From Aphrophora alni (taxonomy: Eukaryota; Arthropoda; Insecta; Hemiptera; Aphrophoridae), in assembly GCA_963513935.1 (NCBI GenBank), contig OY740774.1, positions 92,217,847 through 92,281,846 of the forward strand: a stretch of 64,000 nt of DNA. The letters run 5' to 3'. Below, one piece after another: positions 11,057 through 25,545 of the stretch (position 1 is the first letter of the stretch; every line of letters starts with the position of its first letter). The notes beneath the pieces are model-generated. The model saw nothing but the letters and a program-made list of their open reading frames with translations, was not told the origin of the DNA and made no database searches. The translations under genes were made by a program, and so were the position numbers.

Positions 11057-13334
11057 GGTCTAAGAGAAAATATATTAGGGAAAAGTCTTGTAAACTGTTT
11101 TGATTCCGCATAACTAGATTTCACATTGTCTGTAAGAAATGCTTCTGTGTACAATATTGATTAAATCTCCCCCCATCCCTTCACTATGTATTTTTAATAT
11201 TTCAACAAAATACTACCGAAGAATCTCATTTATCAAAGCAAATTAATCGAAAATTTCTATTCACTTCTTCCTCTAAATTCTAACATTTATAAATTTTAAA
11301 GTGCAGAATGAAAGAACAACACTGTTTCTTGTTAATCACAGCTTATTTTTTCACTACTTATGAACGAATTTATATTTATTTTGATTGTGCTTAAATCTTA
11401 ACCCCTCGTACTTATACTTCATGTACGTACTTGACTGAAGACAGAAAATTAAACTTCCGATGACCGTATTAGTATCAGCTCAACCAGAATATAAAAATAA
11501 TATTTTGTTGTAATATTGACAATTTACAGCGTATTTATTGAATATCACCCGAACGATATCACCAATCAGGAAAGTAACAATTAAAAGCAAACAAATAATA
11601 ATAACATAAAGTTATAAAATTGTAATATTTATATATCTACGAAAAAATTAACACTAAATTAGATTTAAAATAACAAGTAATTTTCTTTAAAATTTTACAA
11701 TGAATTCCAATTTATAAAGTTAAATGTAAATGTTTATTTGTATTGTTTAATCATACAATAATTCGATAGTTTAATTAAAGCATAATAAAAATAAATAAAG
11801 AATATGTTGTGCAATAAATGTCTTTAGGTTTCTTTTACGAATCATTCATGTTGATAGATTCTATATAGCGGACACAATTTAACACATAGATTCATAAAAT
11901 GTCAACAAACTTTTAAGTATCGTATTTTCTTAACGTATTATATTACAATATCTTGCCATATAAGTGTTCAAATCCATCTTCTTCTTTTAAACATGACATT
12001 TAATGTGTCCTGACATTCAGGAAACTAGATATTCGACTGTCCTTATAAATGTAAAATATAAAAAAAAATTTTTTTCGTATCCTCATTGTTAACGTCAATC
12101 TACATTTTTTTCTGATTATCAGGAAATAATGTATTACCTGATCTTAGCAATCATTTTTATATTAAGATTTATTTATCAACGGCTGTATTTATGTATTTAT
12201 AAATATTCAAAGATACCATACTTTCTTTACTATAATAAACCAAAGATCAAGCAAAAATTCAATTACCAAACCACACAATTGTTTCTATTGTTTAATTTGT
12301 ATATAAATTATCAACTAATATATTATTTATGAAATTTATACAAAAATGACAAAATTATTCAAACAAGTAAACCCACCATACATATTTCCATTGTTTTCAT
12401 TCAACATATATTTGTGGAACTAAATAATAAATTACAGCTGAAAAAAACTTTAAAACTAGGTGTACTGTCACAATCGAATATATTGAAGAGGTACTCTTCA
12501 ATTCTACCATTCTTTGTTACAGATGCTCTGCATCTTATACAAACATTTAAACATTTATGAATATTATATAATATTATAACATACATTTACATAATAACAG
12601 GAAGTACAACAAGGATCTTTACACACTAAACAGGGTGTATTGGAAAATGCAGATGTCAATTTAATATTGCTAAATGGTTATTAGAAAAGTTTTATTTTTA
12701 TTTTTAATCTAGGTTAAAGAAAGACACATCGCAGTTTTCACTTCTCAAAATAAAATCTAAAAACTCATTTAAATCCTAAGTAAGTTTTTGTTTGTGTTTA
12801 AACAAATACTCTTTGTAAATAAGGAACAAAAATCATAACAATACTGAAATGAATTTTAGGTTGCTTTTAATGTTAAAAACGTACCACTCCAATAATATAT
12901 AATAGATGCAAGATGATACTTTTTTTTTAGCATTATTAAATAATATATTACTAACTCCAATTATCGTTTTACATTTAATCGTATAAAAAAAAAACTTACA
13001 CTTGAAAAATACCAAATGAAACAGGTAAATGCATTTTTCTCATTGAAATATATTTATCACCACCTAATTTCTCTTTATTCTTTTTTTGCGATTTTTATGT
13101 TACGAATTATTTATTATTCCTAGATAATTTACTTATGTGTATAGTAACTTTTATTACCAAACATAAATAAGTATGCTGCTATTCCAAAAAATAAGTATTG
13201 AATAATTTTCGCCTTTTATACTTACTAAAATCTGTATAAAGTATTTTAAATTTAACATTGTCAAGAATATATTATTAATATTAGTACACAATGTATTATT
13301 TATAAGACGTTAAAACATTTTTCTTTGCAACATA
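11054..13334. other. AT-rich sequence, no gene seen
   Basis: Open frames at 12129-12332, 12401-12586 and 12833-13015 are AT-driven (Tyr, Ile, Phe, Lys and Asn rich). They have no motif and no coding-like composition. No RNA gene was seen. Confidence 0.5.
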
Positions 13335-13410
13335 TTAGAATTATCGCTGTTTAGAAATATTAACAGCGATTATCGCTGTTCTTTAAAATATCGCTGTTTA
13401 GAAATATTCA
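13335..13410. repeat. Short local repeats (TATCGCTGTTTAGAAATATT twice)
   Basis: The 20-mer TATCGCTGTTTAGAAATATT occurs twice about 45 bp apart. A third partial TATCGCTGTT and an inverted AACAGCGAT lie between them. It appears to be a small local duplication with hairpin potential; no function is inferred. Confidence 0.6.
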
Positions 13411-13509
13411 CACATACGATTTTAAAGAAAGTCAAATTTATAAACATACACATCTGAAAACTATGCCAAATGATATACTTTGATTTTAAGATACATCCAC
13501 AGAGGGTTC

Positions 13510-13870
13510 TAATGATAAAATAAAATTCTCTGAAAGTATTCATCTGTACAACAGCATAATCCACAAGCATTCGTTATTCATTGTTTACATTGGATTTTAA
13601 ATCTCTGGTCCAACAGTTAGAGTGGATACAGATTATTTGTTGACTCAATAATAGATGAATCTCTTTACACGCGAATAGGTCTGGTTTGTGTTATGTAATC
13701 AGCTACGTCCATGCTACAATTCTACAATGCTTCCTACTTGGATGAACAGATTTAACAAAATCAAATATTCTGGAGTTAATAATGTGTCCATGACTCGGCA
13801 TAATACAAACGTTTGAGCTACTTAATATACTACTTAATATACTACTTAATATAGCTACTTAATACTTCAT
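13510..13870. repeat. Second inverted partial copy of the tandem-block island, with 12-bp repeats
   Basis: The part at about 13610-13790 matches 9500-9700 and the reverse complement of about 6220-6400 (CAACAGTTAGAGTGGAT, CTCTTTACACGCGAATAGGT, CTACTTGGATGAACAGAT). It is followed at about 13815-13862 by three to four copies of a 12-bp ACTACTTAATAT unit. Confidence 0.5.
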
Positions 13871-14364
13871 TTATTCATTACTTCAAACTTCATTATATTT
13901 TTAGAGTGTACATACTATAATTTTATAGTAAATTATTGGAGTGGATTTTTTTAAATTTTAATAAATGAGTTGTTATTGGCATCAACATGTATTTAAATAA
14001 ATATTTCAACGACTATAAATATTGACACACGATCAGAGAATGTATTCTTACCAAAATTAAGATACTAGTAATTCACAAAAAACTTTAATTACAAATGTTA
14101 TAGTTCTTATTTTATTACGAAACTTGAGTATGTCGTTAACAATAATACTGTCACTAAAGGCATAACAGGAAATTTTTTATTTTTAGTTTTTACATTGCGC
14201 AAATTTAACGATGCATGTTTATGAAAAACGGCTTTAAAACCATGTTTTTTTTTACCTTCTATCGTTATTTTTGCATTTAACAAAATTTCATAAATTATAA
14301 AAAGTATATGGTTTTACAGGAATTTAATAAGGAACACGATTATATGGTTATTTAATTTTTAACA
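13871..14364. other. AT-rich sequence, no gene seen
   Basis: No coding-like frame or repeat was recognised. Confidence 0.5.
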
Positions 14365-14640
14365 TTACTTTGTCAGTAGAGCAGCGCCCCAAAGTGAGGG
14401 GCATATAATAAAGAATATCCATCCTATAGTATGTACAAGCTTACATCTTCTGGTGATATGACCTACAACAAATTTATTGTACCTTGTTAAAATAATATAA
14501 TAAGTATAGCGAGAATATTTTCTCATGGAAGTCATAAAGCACTGGATGATTAGTTTCCAGGTGAACGAAAACCTTAACCTTGAAATTAATATTGATTCAA
14601 AAGAGTTTAAAGAGCGAAATGGATTGTCTCTCGCTGACAA
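14365..14640 (-). other. Possible coding exon or relic, unrecognised (minus strand)
   Basis: A 91-codon frame starts MSARDNPFRSLNSFE and ends FIICPSLWGAALLTK. Its codons are less AT-biased than the surroundings, with several Trp, Cys and Arg residues, and it holds a hydrophobic segment near the C-terminal end. TTTGTTGTAG inside the frame would be an acceptable splice acceptor, so only part might be exon. No family was recognised. It lies about 500 bp from a second minus-strand frame (15141-15392) of similar character. A chance open frame is the main alternative. Confidence 0.2.
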
Positions 14641-15140
14641 ACAGATACTGTTGCCATGAGATTACGGATAAAATTGTGTGAAAAATAAAATTATAATAAA
14701 ATGTTACATCCCCATGTTGCATGGTCAATCCTTAATAACTATGAATTCAAAAATTATAAAGTAAAATTCACTAACAACGACAATACATTTTTGTTATTTT
14801 TTATTTATTACCAATGAATCTAAATGTTTTCGTCCTCAACATAACTTTTCAATAAATAAACCTCAACCCTAATTTTACAAAAACGTTTTACCCTTTACAA
14901 AATTCTTTATGTCGGCAAGGTTTATTTATAATTTACATGCCTTGCTATGTGATTTTTTGGACTATTATTTCAGTTTACATACAGTTCAGTAGATAAATTG
15001 CCTAACCTTATCATCAATAATTAAAAGTAACTCCTCTAAAAGTATCTTTACTTAAGCATGTAATAAAGTGTTTTGTTTTCCATTTGATAATAATTAAAGC
15101 TCTAAATTTGTTGAAACCGATATTTTCTTTAAATAGTATT

Positions 15141-15392
15141 TTAACTACAAACTAGTACGCAAACGTGATAGATCGCAAAACAAAGTCCATGAGAATCCAA
15201 GAACTGTAAATGAATATTGATTCCTTCAATACAAAACACTTGATTCAGTTTAATATCATTCACATTTAAGCGGTATATTAACGAGAATAAAAGGAGGATA
15301 TTATATATAAATATGACAACGAATCCTACCAGAGTCTGGTTGACGATGCGAACAAACCAGTCACGTTTATGTTCAACAAACGAATGCTGCAT
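15141..15392 (-). other. Possible membrane-protein exon or relic, unrecognised (minus strand)
   Basis: An 83-codon frame starts MQHSFVEHKRDWFVRIVNQ. A hydrophobic stretch of about 20 residues follows (around VGFVVIFIYNILLLFSLIY), and a second hydrophobic part lies at the C-terminus (LCFAIYHVCVLVCS). Base composition is closer to coding than its neighbours, and the frame stays open about seven codons upstream of the Met. Insect chemoreceptor exons can look like this, but no diagnostic motif is visible, so that is speculation only. The frame at 14365-14640 would lie downstream on the same strand. Confidence 0.22.
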
Positions 15393-16498
15393 TATCCCTA
15401 CTCCCAGAATAACTCTTAAGGGTCATGTATAATTATGCACAATAACGAGTTCTACTGAAGCTTTATGATTACACAAACCAAAACACTCGTATATAGGGTG
15501 AGGTTGTGATATTATTTTCTTGCAAACATCTAGTTTTTTCTCTTCTTTAAAATATGAGGAAAAATGTTTATGTCATGTTTTTGTTTATTATGTTATTTAT
15601 ACAGTATTATTATTGTAAAGTTATCCAACTTCTTACCAACATGTTAATTTTAACCTCATACTTGCATACTAGAAAATAATAATTATATACAATATTTTAC
15701 TCATGGTACAGTTTTACGACCATAATATCCATGAGGCTCATAGTATAGACTACTGTCCCTTTCTGCCAATCAAAAAGACCTGTTTACCCGAATAAAATAA
15801 TGACGTATAAATGCCAAATGTATATTTACTGTAATTAAAATTAACTTACGTCATCATATCTATCAAATATATATTAAAACAGACATTTTTGAAAATAATT
15901 TCTACAGGTCATTCATTGTATGTGCTCCAGTCATGCAAATCTTACCGATTTATAATTAAATAATTATTATATGTTATAGTTAGCGTATTAACAATTGAAA
16001 TAAATTGAGCATTCAAAATCAATACTAATTAGGTGTCCGTATATGGTTGTGTTGTTTTTCGATGATTGTAATAAATTCGAAATTGTTTAACTTTTATATT
16101 TAAAATTACGTTTATGTTTATTGAAATCAATTACTCTTTCAATAGTTTCTTTTACTTTTCAAAAAAAAATATATATATGTTATAGACATATATTTACAGT
16201 GGCAATTTAACAATGTATGAGGGTGTTGTTTCCGGTAAACTTATTATCAACTATTAAACCGACAATTATTTTATTCCTCATTGTTATCATTAAGTGATTT
16301 TTAGACGTGCACCTGTTTATGTAAGAGTGAGAGAGCTTTAGATAAATTAATAAATAATAAATTAAATGGAATTACTCATAGTGATTTTATGACTAACGAA
16401 CAAAATGCCAATCTGCTTTTAATAAACTAGTTTTTTATTATAGAATCTGTGTTCATATTTAAAAAACAAATCAGTGATCTTTTACGATTAGAGATGGG
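15393..16498. other. AT-rich sequence, no gene seen
   Basis: No coding-like open frame, RNA gene or clear repeat was recognised. Confidence 0.5.
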
Positions 16499-16627
16499 TT
16501 GTTATTTAACATAACAGTCTTAATAACAATGAAAGCAGCGATAATAGTTTTCGCCGAAACACTGTTGTCGGAAACAACCTGTTACTTTTACAACAGGCAC
16601 TCCGGTCAATGTTATAACACAAACGTT

Positions 16628-16765
16628 TCTTACAACGCTATGAAAACTGCTATCCTGTTATCGAAAAACTGCTTTTGTATATTGCTACCCTGTTATCGAA
16701 AAACTGCTATTGTATATTGCTATCCTGTTATTGAAAAACTGCTGTCGAATATTACTATCCGACTG
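16628..16765. repeat. 35-bp tandem repeat, about 3 copies
   Basis: Units beginning GAAAAACTGCT start at 16663, 16698 and 16733, exactly 35 bp apart. Each contains TTGTATATTGCTA-like and CCTGTTAT segments, and a degenerate unit precedes 16663. The 102-codon frame at 16499-16807 runs through the array because 35 is not a multiple of 3 and stops happen to be absent. It shows no repeat-period peptide and is not considered a gene. Confidence 0.85.
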
Positions 16766-16889
16766 TTTATCAGAATGTTGCCAGTTTGTTATGAGTTTCG
16801 TAATTAACAATGTTTGAGGAATATTAAGACAGCTCATTGCTATTTTATCTTTGCTGCTTATACAGCGTAAAAAGAAGCTGACATGGAGA

Positions 16890-17055
16890 AGGATATCTTA
16901 TCGCATTCTACTCCACCTCCTGTCCACTGCCATCTCTCTCAAGTATTCCTTGACTTCATACATTTATCTCTGTCGTAAACACACCACATTTCCCCTTCCT
17001 CGGTGAGCTATCAGATAGTTATCTATTGATGAGAGACAAGTCTACTGATCAGACA
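16890..17055 (-). repeat. Dispersed repeat E, copy 1, with a coding-like minus-strand end
   Basis: Matches 36450-36610 on the same strand: CTGTCCACTGCCAT versus CTGTCTACTGCTAT, then TTCCTTGACT, CATACATTTATCTCTGTCG and GATNAGTT-like segments. On the minus strand this copy reads LTEEGEMWCVYDRDK, then CMKSRNT and a stop. The other copy in the corresponding frame reads LSEEET, CFVSDRDE, CIESRKT and a stop at the same place. This may be the C-terminal end of a degraded coding element; no family is assigned. Confidence 0.5.
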
Positions 17056-19102
17056 ATAAATAAATCATATTCTTCCGTTTTATTGGCAAAACTAAATATA
17101 ACTTTAATCATTAGCTAAGGCATCTATTTTGAATTGTTGATATTTTAACCTCGGTGGGGGGGGGTTTAGCTTGTAGGGGGCCAGGCGCACAGATAAATAA
17201 ACATGAATATTTTTAACTCAAAATATTTTTTAAATTTAAAATACAAGCAAAACGAAATCACTACATTACAAATTTTCTAAGAATCAGATATAATGACTGA
17301 TTTCTGCCTGCTTTGAAATACAAAACTGTTGGACTTGTCTAGGTTTGGTTTCATATTGAACTTAATTACTGAACACTAACTTTGTATATAATGCTTGTTT
17401 TTATGGTGAGATGATAAAATATATATTTGAAAGATTTTGTGAGATAAAATATGAGATGAGATAAATCAAATATATATGAGAAATATATATTTGAAAATCC
17501 AAAATTTAGCAAAAGCTAAATTACTTTAAGGTATAGATTATTATAGTTCACTCCGTACTTTTAATTAAGACTTTTCTAAATTTTCTAAATTACTTGGAAA
17601 AAAAGATCTCTCAGTTGTTCTTATTTTTGCACCTATAGGGCGTAGGTCTGGAGTCAAATTATTTCATTACATAATTTCAGTCGCACAATTTGGAATTAAA
17701 TATAGCCGAATTCTTACCCTAATTATTTATTGCAAATCATTTAATAGAACATTACTTAACTACAAGTAATTGTGTGGATGTCTATTATATTCAGATACAT
17801 TTTTCTTTTTGTGATATGGCCTCAGATCTAGACAGTTGTATTTAGTCTACTGTAAAATTACATTGGTGGTAAAAGAAAACCGCCCTAATGTTTTTCATAT
17901 TCTGTTTGTATAGCATGAGTTTTGTTTTTGAAAATTAATGTATTTGTAATGTTAGTACGGGGGAAAATGTACTTTTTTTTCATTTAAATATTTTAATAAC
18001 TTTCATTAAATTTACATATCTTAGGGTCTTTGTGAAGGTTTTGAAACCATTAGCATTACGTTTACGCTAACTGATCCTTTCTTATATTAGCATCTATTGT
18101 ATGTCATATTTATATAACCTATTGAATATCATGAAAATAAAAATCTGCTGAAATATAATTATTTCAATTTACTCCTGCCTACTGCCAACACTTGATTGGC
18201 CTATAGCGTTTATAGTCTCCATGAACATTAACTTTACATTTCATTTGCAAGAATTCAAGAATTCGTGAAAGTTAAACGTCAATTTCAATGCAAGAACTTG
18301 ACGAAAATCTCTATTATTCATAATGAGAAGAATGAAACTTCGTTTTACATTGCATTTAAACACATTGTGCTGAATCATAGAGTAAAACATTTTAAACCTT
18401 TATCAGCATTGATTTGGAACTATGTTCAAACAAATGCAGTGTTTGAACAACTTACAAGGTGGAACAGAGAACGAAATTTCCTTTCTTAAATGTTTTAGTT
18501 AAAGGAGTTTCCAGATGGTTCCATAAAAAGACCAACCATTCGTTGTTTAAATATGAACACGTTTTATGATAAAATACATTGTTAAATGAATTTAGTTGAT
18601 ATTTTTATTACTATAGTAGTTGACTTATTAGAATTTAATTCTATTTAAGTTTTGCCCTCTTATGTTTAAAGAACATAAATTTGTTTAAATTAAAACCAAA
18701 ATTTACTGCAGTTATATTCAGTTTCAGTTAATCATGTGCTATTTTTTTTTATTTATAAATTCCCAACCCTTTCATAAATCCAATAGTCAGGGGGGGCACC
18801 AACACGAGGGAAGCAAGTGGAGACTTTTAAATACATTCCTACGAGGCACTTTACCTATGAGGTACATAAAGAACGTAATGATATAGGCTACATAATTAGG
18901 AAAGTCAGAAAATCTATAAAGCAACTGATTTAAACTCACATATTCTACTGCGTAAGACCCTTGATTTTAAAATTCAATATGACATTATCTACAGGCCCAA
19001 TTTGTAGACATCACTTATTAGAATATCACAAAGAATCTGATTATATTATATTGTATGCTAATGGGACTGAGTAATGACCATAAACTGTTTTCATTTATTG
19101 TT
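17056..19102. other. AT-rich sequence, no gene seen
   Basis: Contains short G-runs at about 17155-17180 and 18788-18796. The 74-codon frame at 18265-18489 begins at GTG and has no recognisable feature. No RNA gene was seen. Confidence 0.5.
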
Positions 19103-19105
19103 TAT

Positions 19106-19149
<44 letters not shown>
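19103..19149. repeat. (TA)n microsatellite, interrupted
   Basis: TA dinucleotides interrupted once by AAA. Confidence 0.95.
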
Positions 19150-19151
<2 letters not shown>

Positions 19152-19689
19152 TGTCAAATGAGATGAGTTTTACTAAACCTAACACTTGTGTAAATAAATA
19201 ATAAGAAGGTCTAGGATATTAGAAGATATGTTTTTCCCAGGAAGATGTGAAAAACAATCTAATAAACTCTGGTGATTTTAATTCCATTGTTTTTAATATT
19301 ATACAGTAATTGCTATTTTATAACACACTACTTCAATGAATACACTGATATACATGTTTTAAAACAATAATGCTTTGAATCAACCGTCATGAAAGATCAT
19401 AGTCGATTCATCAGTCAGATGAAGTGTGATTATTAAACTGATATTTAGTAGTCTATTAATCTGAAATAATTTGTGTTTGTGATAATTTATAGATTAATTT
19501 ACAATTAACGTTCCAGTCATTATTTGTAATAGTAGTTTAACGACAAGAAATTGTAGTTACTGTTTATATTTATAAAAGTGTAAATAGAAAATAAAAGTAA
19601 AATATTGTTAGTCCAAATAATTTGTCAAAAATACGTAACGATTTATGTATTTCATGAACTATGAACATTTATTTGAAAGTGACCTAAAT

Positions 19690-19935
19690 GACCTATTCTA
19701 TACACGCCCACACTCCAGTAAATGTTAAAAGCAAGTGACACTATCGTCACATTTTATGTTTCAGTATCCCCTCACATTTATTCAATTTAAAAGAACCACT
19801 TTAGCTTTATGTCTATTCTGATTAGACTCGTTTATCTTGAGGGTTGCGGTGATGGCAAAAGTCCCACTAACAAATGCCGTAGTTAGCAAAGATTGACACA
19901 AGTCTCACCTCGCCTATTTTTCAACTTTTACAACA
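19690..19935 (+). repeat. Dispersed island D, inverted copy
   Basis: Relative to the 40.8-kb copy this is reverse complement: CCCTCACATTTATTCAAT, TTTAGCTTTATGTCTAT, CTTGAGGGTTGCGGT, AGTCCCACTAACAAA and GCAAAGATTGACACAAG are all recognisable. The plus strand reads FSFMSILIRLVYLEG, then CGDGKSPTNKCRS and a stop. This is the same frame that is conserved in other copies, with one frameshift upstream. Confidence 0.65.
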
Positions 19936-22900
19936 TATGATGCTATAATAATTCATCCCTTACATCTAAAAGTTCATCATAACATATGTTGGTGTTTACG
20001 GACACCTAATTAAATTCTCATAATAAGTTATATTTAATTTAATGTTTCATGATATTGTCATTTATACATTTGTTTCTATCCATTTTAATTATATTATTGA
20101 AAGTAGATAGTATCCTCTGTTTACATCAAACACAAAGTACATATAACAATATTTCATTAACAGGATTATATTGGATTTTATGAATATATCTTTATTAACA
20201 ATGATTGGCGTTAAGAAAATAAAATAAATTATAATTATTTCGGTAATATCTGTGATTTAATCAAGCAACTTTCACTTAAATGTCTTCCAATGTCAATATT
20301 ACAACAGAGATTTTTAGGCTATATAGGCTATTTTGTCCAAATAAACATTTATCTCATATAACTAGTATATCTAAAATGAATACATAAACATATTTAATAA
20401 CGAAAGATCACATTTTGAGATATAAGTATTAAGTATTAATGTTAGAGTAATTGTCCTCTTTTTTTGAGCATTTATGAATGAAAGTTTTTACGATCATTAC
20501 GTCACATGTAGAAAAACAAAAATAATTGGTGTATATGTGATACAACAGACGTGATATATAGGTTACTAAGACAATCATTATTGGATAAGTTGATTACCGT
20601 AGTCGCAAATTTATTTTATTTTCATTCTAATGAATAGACTGTTATATAAAGAACCCTCATTGATTGTGTATTTGCAATTTTTTACAATCCTACCTTTTAA
20701 CACAGTGAAAAACTAACTTGAAATGTTAGAGATTTAATATTAGGCCTAAAGTATGACAGTATATACAAATATATGAAGGTTTTAAAATCGCGGTTCATTT
20801 TTAATAGTAGGCCTATAAAAAACACAACAGCCTGATTTAATAAAACTAATTATTGTTATTATTATTTCAGGAATTATGAAGATCTATATTTTTTATTTGA
20901 ATACTATTCCGTTTAATCTGTCATGGACATTAGGTTAAATGTCCCATATTCGTTACTAAAAGATAAAAAACATTAATTTTAAGACAAAAAAAAAAACGTC
21001 ATGAGACTATTTGTGTATACTCAGTATAAATTGTGTCTAAGATACGTACAAAAACAAAAGGAATCGTGTTTGATTCAAAAGAAATATTTATTTCTTCATG
21101 TTCTCTGAAGGAACTTTTCGAATGTAGGGCGAGTTAAATAAACTACAAATGTCAAAGTGAGTCTAGATCAATAGGAATCCCTTCTCTTGCAATCTATATA
21201 CTAGCCTCAGCAAAGTCGAGATGTTACAGTTCTTAACACTATTCATAAATAATAATTTGTCTGTTTATATTCAACACAAATTTTATTTTTAACTAAGTTG
21301 CATTAGTGTTTTTGGTTATTAATAATAAAGTATATGTAAAAATGGTTTACCACATAGAGTGACATTTTGAGTATAAATTGTTGGTAGAAAATTAACTTTT
21401 AAAATATTTCGTTTCAATTCAGTAGTTTTCCGTTAATTTACCTATATAGTGTACCTCTAAATTACAACTAATATTATTTTTAATTTAATACATTGGAGAC
21501 AGTCAAACAATTTCTAAGTGATAAGCTGAATACGGTAATTTACTTATGTACCTAAAATGATTAGGATACGAAAAATTGGAGAATATTATTACGACTGGAT
21601 TTATCAAACTGCAATCTACAAAGACAGGATAAAATACCATACTGTTTGTCCATATTTTAACTATTTATATATTCCTAATTTATAGAAAACGAAACAATAT
21701 TGGAAAAAAATATAGAAAGTTGAATTTATATAACATTCAACTAATGAATAACTACGAATGAAAAATAATGAAAATAGATCATTAGTTTAACATTATTTTT
21801 ATATTTATATTGAACCTTTCAGGAACATATACATGTTGGAATATATAGGATCTATTAGTTATAAAGTCGAAAACAATCATGGAAATCAAGTCACAAACTG
21901 ATGAAACATTAATGTTAATTTATAAATGCATAAATACAATTATGGCACAATACAATTTACTCCCACATGCCTCATTTTCCACATAAAAGAGCTAACACAA
22001 TTTAAACAAATGTTTTTAAACTTGTCTTTATTAAATAAACCTTTCCTAGATGTAGAAATGTAATAAATGATTCAACTGACTCTTTTGTCAATTTTTGCTA
22101 AACGAAACATTCGATAGTGAAACGTTTGCCACAACTGCAACCTTTAAACATATTGATAGAACTCGGATAAAGTATAAGGCTTGAAATGGGTTTTATTGAT
22201 TTAATAAATGCGACGACATATAAACAGAGTGTCGCTTTACCTTATTGAAGAGAGTTTCTTTAAATTTTTGTTATATGTAACATATGTATCTTCTCTCTAA
22301 GATAATAGTCATTGAAGCCTACAATGTTTGTTTATAAATAGTTATTGCCCTTGTCAAATCTAATAATATAATAATATATTTATTTTATTTTAATATAATA
22401 TATTATGTACATTTTTCTAAATTAAACAATTAGAGAATAAATACACGAGTGAGTAATAATATCCAAAAAGGGAAATGTAATAACACAAAAATATAATTGA
22501 CAAAGAGTTACTAAAATTCTAAAAAAAAAAAAGAAAAAAAGTGAGTTAGTACTGACTTGTTTAAAAGATACATAAACAGTCTATAATATGAATCATAGTT
22601 ATTTTAATTCATATTTTGTAGTATAGAAACCTACCCTCTTAGACCTACTTTAATTAAAAGTGAATCGAATCACTCCGTTGAAAAAAATTAAAAGGAATTC
22701 GATATATGATTCTTAAACTATTTACTTTGATTGCTTTGAACTATATCAGCATACAAAATGTCTCTAAATACTATTTATAAAATGTTTGAAATCAAAACAT
22801 GTAACTAATTTTAAATCACATGGTTCGAAAGTTTGAAGAAAAAAGCCTGTAAAATAACTTTTTTTAAAGCAATGAGACGCATCATATAAAAGTTATAAAA

Positions 22901-23414
22901 ATATACGAGTATGTATTATAACCCCGGTGAAGAACACAGATAAAACAAATAAGAGTGCATAGAGTGTAAATAGAATTTGATTTAATAGACAGCAAAAATA
23001 TTTCTGATATCAAATGTGGGTATCATACATATGTATACAAATGTAACACAACATACATGGATCATACGGAGAGTAAACTTATTACATGATCTGAGTAAAA
23101 TACTACATATAAAGATAACATATCCCGTACCATTTCAAGAAAAGCAACATGCCAAAGAATTGAAAAATTGTGTGAAATTATTATTTTACTGTATGCAGGG
23201 CGAATGGTTAGACGAATTGACAAATTTAAAAATACTTACAGAAAAATTAAAAGAGATTTATATTATCCAAGAATAAATAATTAATTAGCCATGTATACAG
23301 TTTAGTAACGTAATGAAACATGACAAATCTCTGAAACAGCAAACTTTGGAAATTAACAAATAACAAAGCAGCAGATTGTCACAGAAAAGGGTCTACCGTA
23401 AGATAACAGGGTAG

Positions 23415-23418
<4 letters not shown>
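19936..23418. other. AT-rich sequence, no gene seen
   Basis: About 3.5 kb of AT-rich DNA. The 86-codon frame at 23016-23276 begins at GTG and is Lys/Ile/Leu rich without a motif. No repeat, RNA gene or palindrome of note was seen. Confidence 0.5.

Positions 23419-23455
<37 letters not shown>
23419..23455. repeat. (TA)n microsatellite
   Basis: About 37 bp of AT dinucleotides. Confidence 0.95.
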
Positions 23456-25218
<1,763 letters not shown>

Positions 25219-25364
25219 TTGGCTTTAGTTAAATCATATGTATACGATATATTTTAAAATATGTTTTCCAGGCTTCTCAATAATGATGAAAATGTATTTT
25301 AATACACAAACAATAACGAACACACTCAGAAGTAATTTTAATATTAAATTAATTAAATAAGATA

Positions 25365-25545
25365 AATAACCTTATTGACGTGTCAGTTTATCTTGTTTGA
25401 CCAACCAGGATCGATCCTATAGTCGGAATAGCGGCGACTTCAATAATTGAATCCTGTGAGAACAATAATTCATTTCCGAGAGCAAGGTTTCGAGTTGAAC
25501 GGCTGAAATAACATTCCCAATACTGGCTAACATTTTTCATTATAG
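25365..25545 (-). other. GC-richer island with a 50-aa minus-strand frame
   Basis: Composition rises sharply above the surroundings between about 25375 and 25530. A minus-strand frame from ATG at 25540 to TAA at 25388 encodes 50 residues, including NLALGNELLFSQDS and EVAAIPTIGSILVGQTR. A second minus frame is also open across most of the island (SAVQLETLLSEMNYCSHR), so coding is not established. No family was recognised. It could be a fragment of a transposable element. Confidence 0.25.

Noticed and set aside
16499..16807. 102-codon Cys-rich open frame
   Set aside because: Crosses a 35-bp tandem repeat and its composition follows the repeat; no signal peptide or family pattern that I trust.
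16870..17055. LINE endonuclease/RT C-terminal end (alternative minus frame VKEYLREMAVDRRW)
   Set aside because: Attractive in one copy, but the frame is not kept in the partner copy at 36.5 kb, whereas the DRD-x-C frame is.
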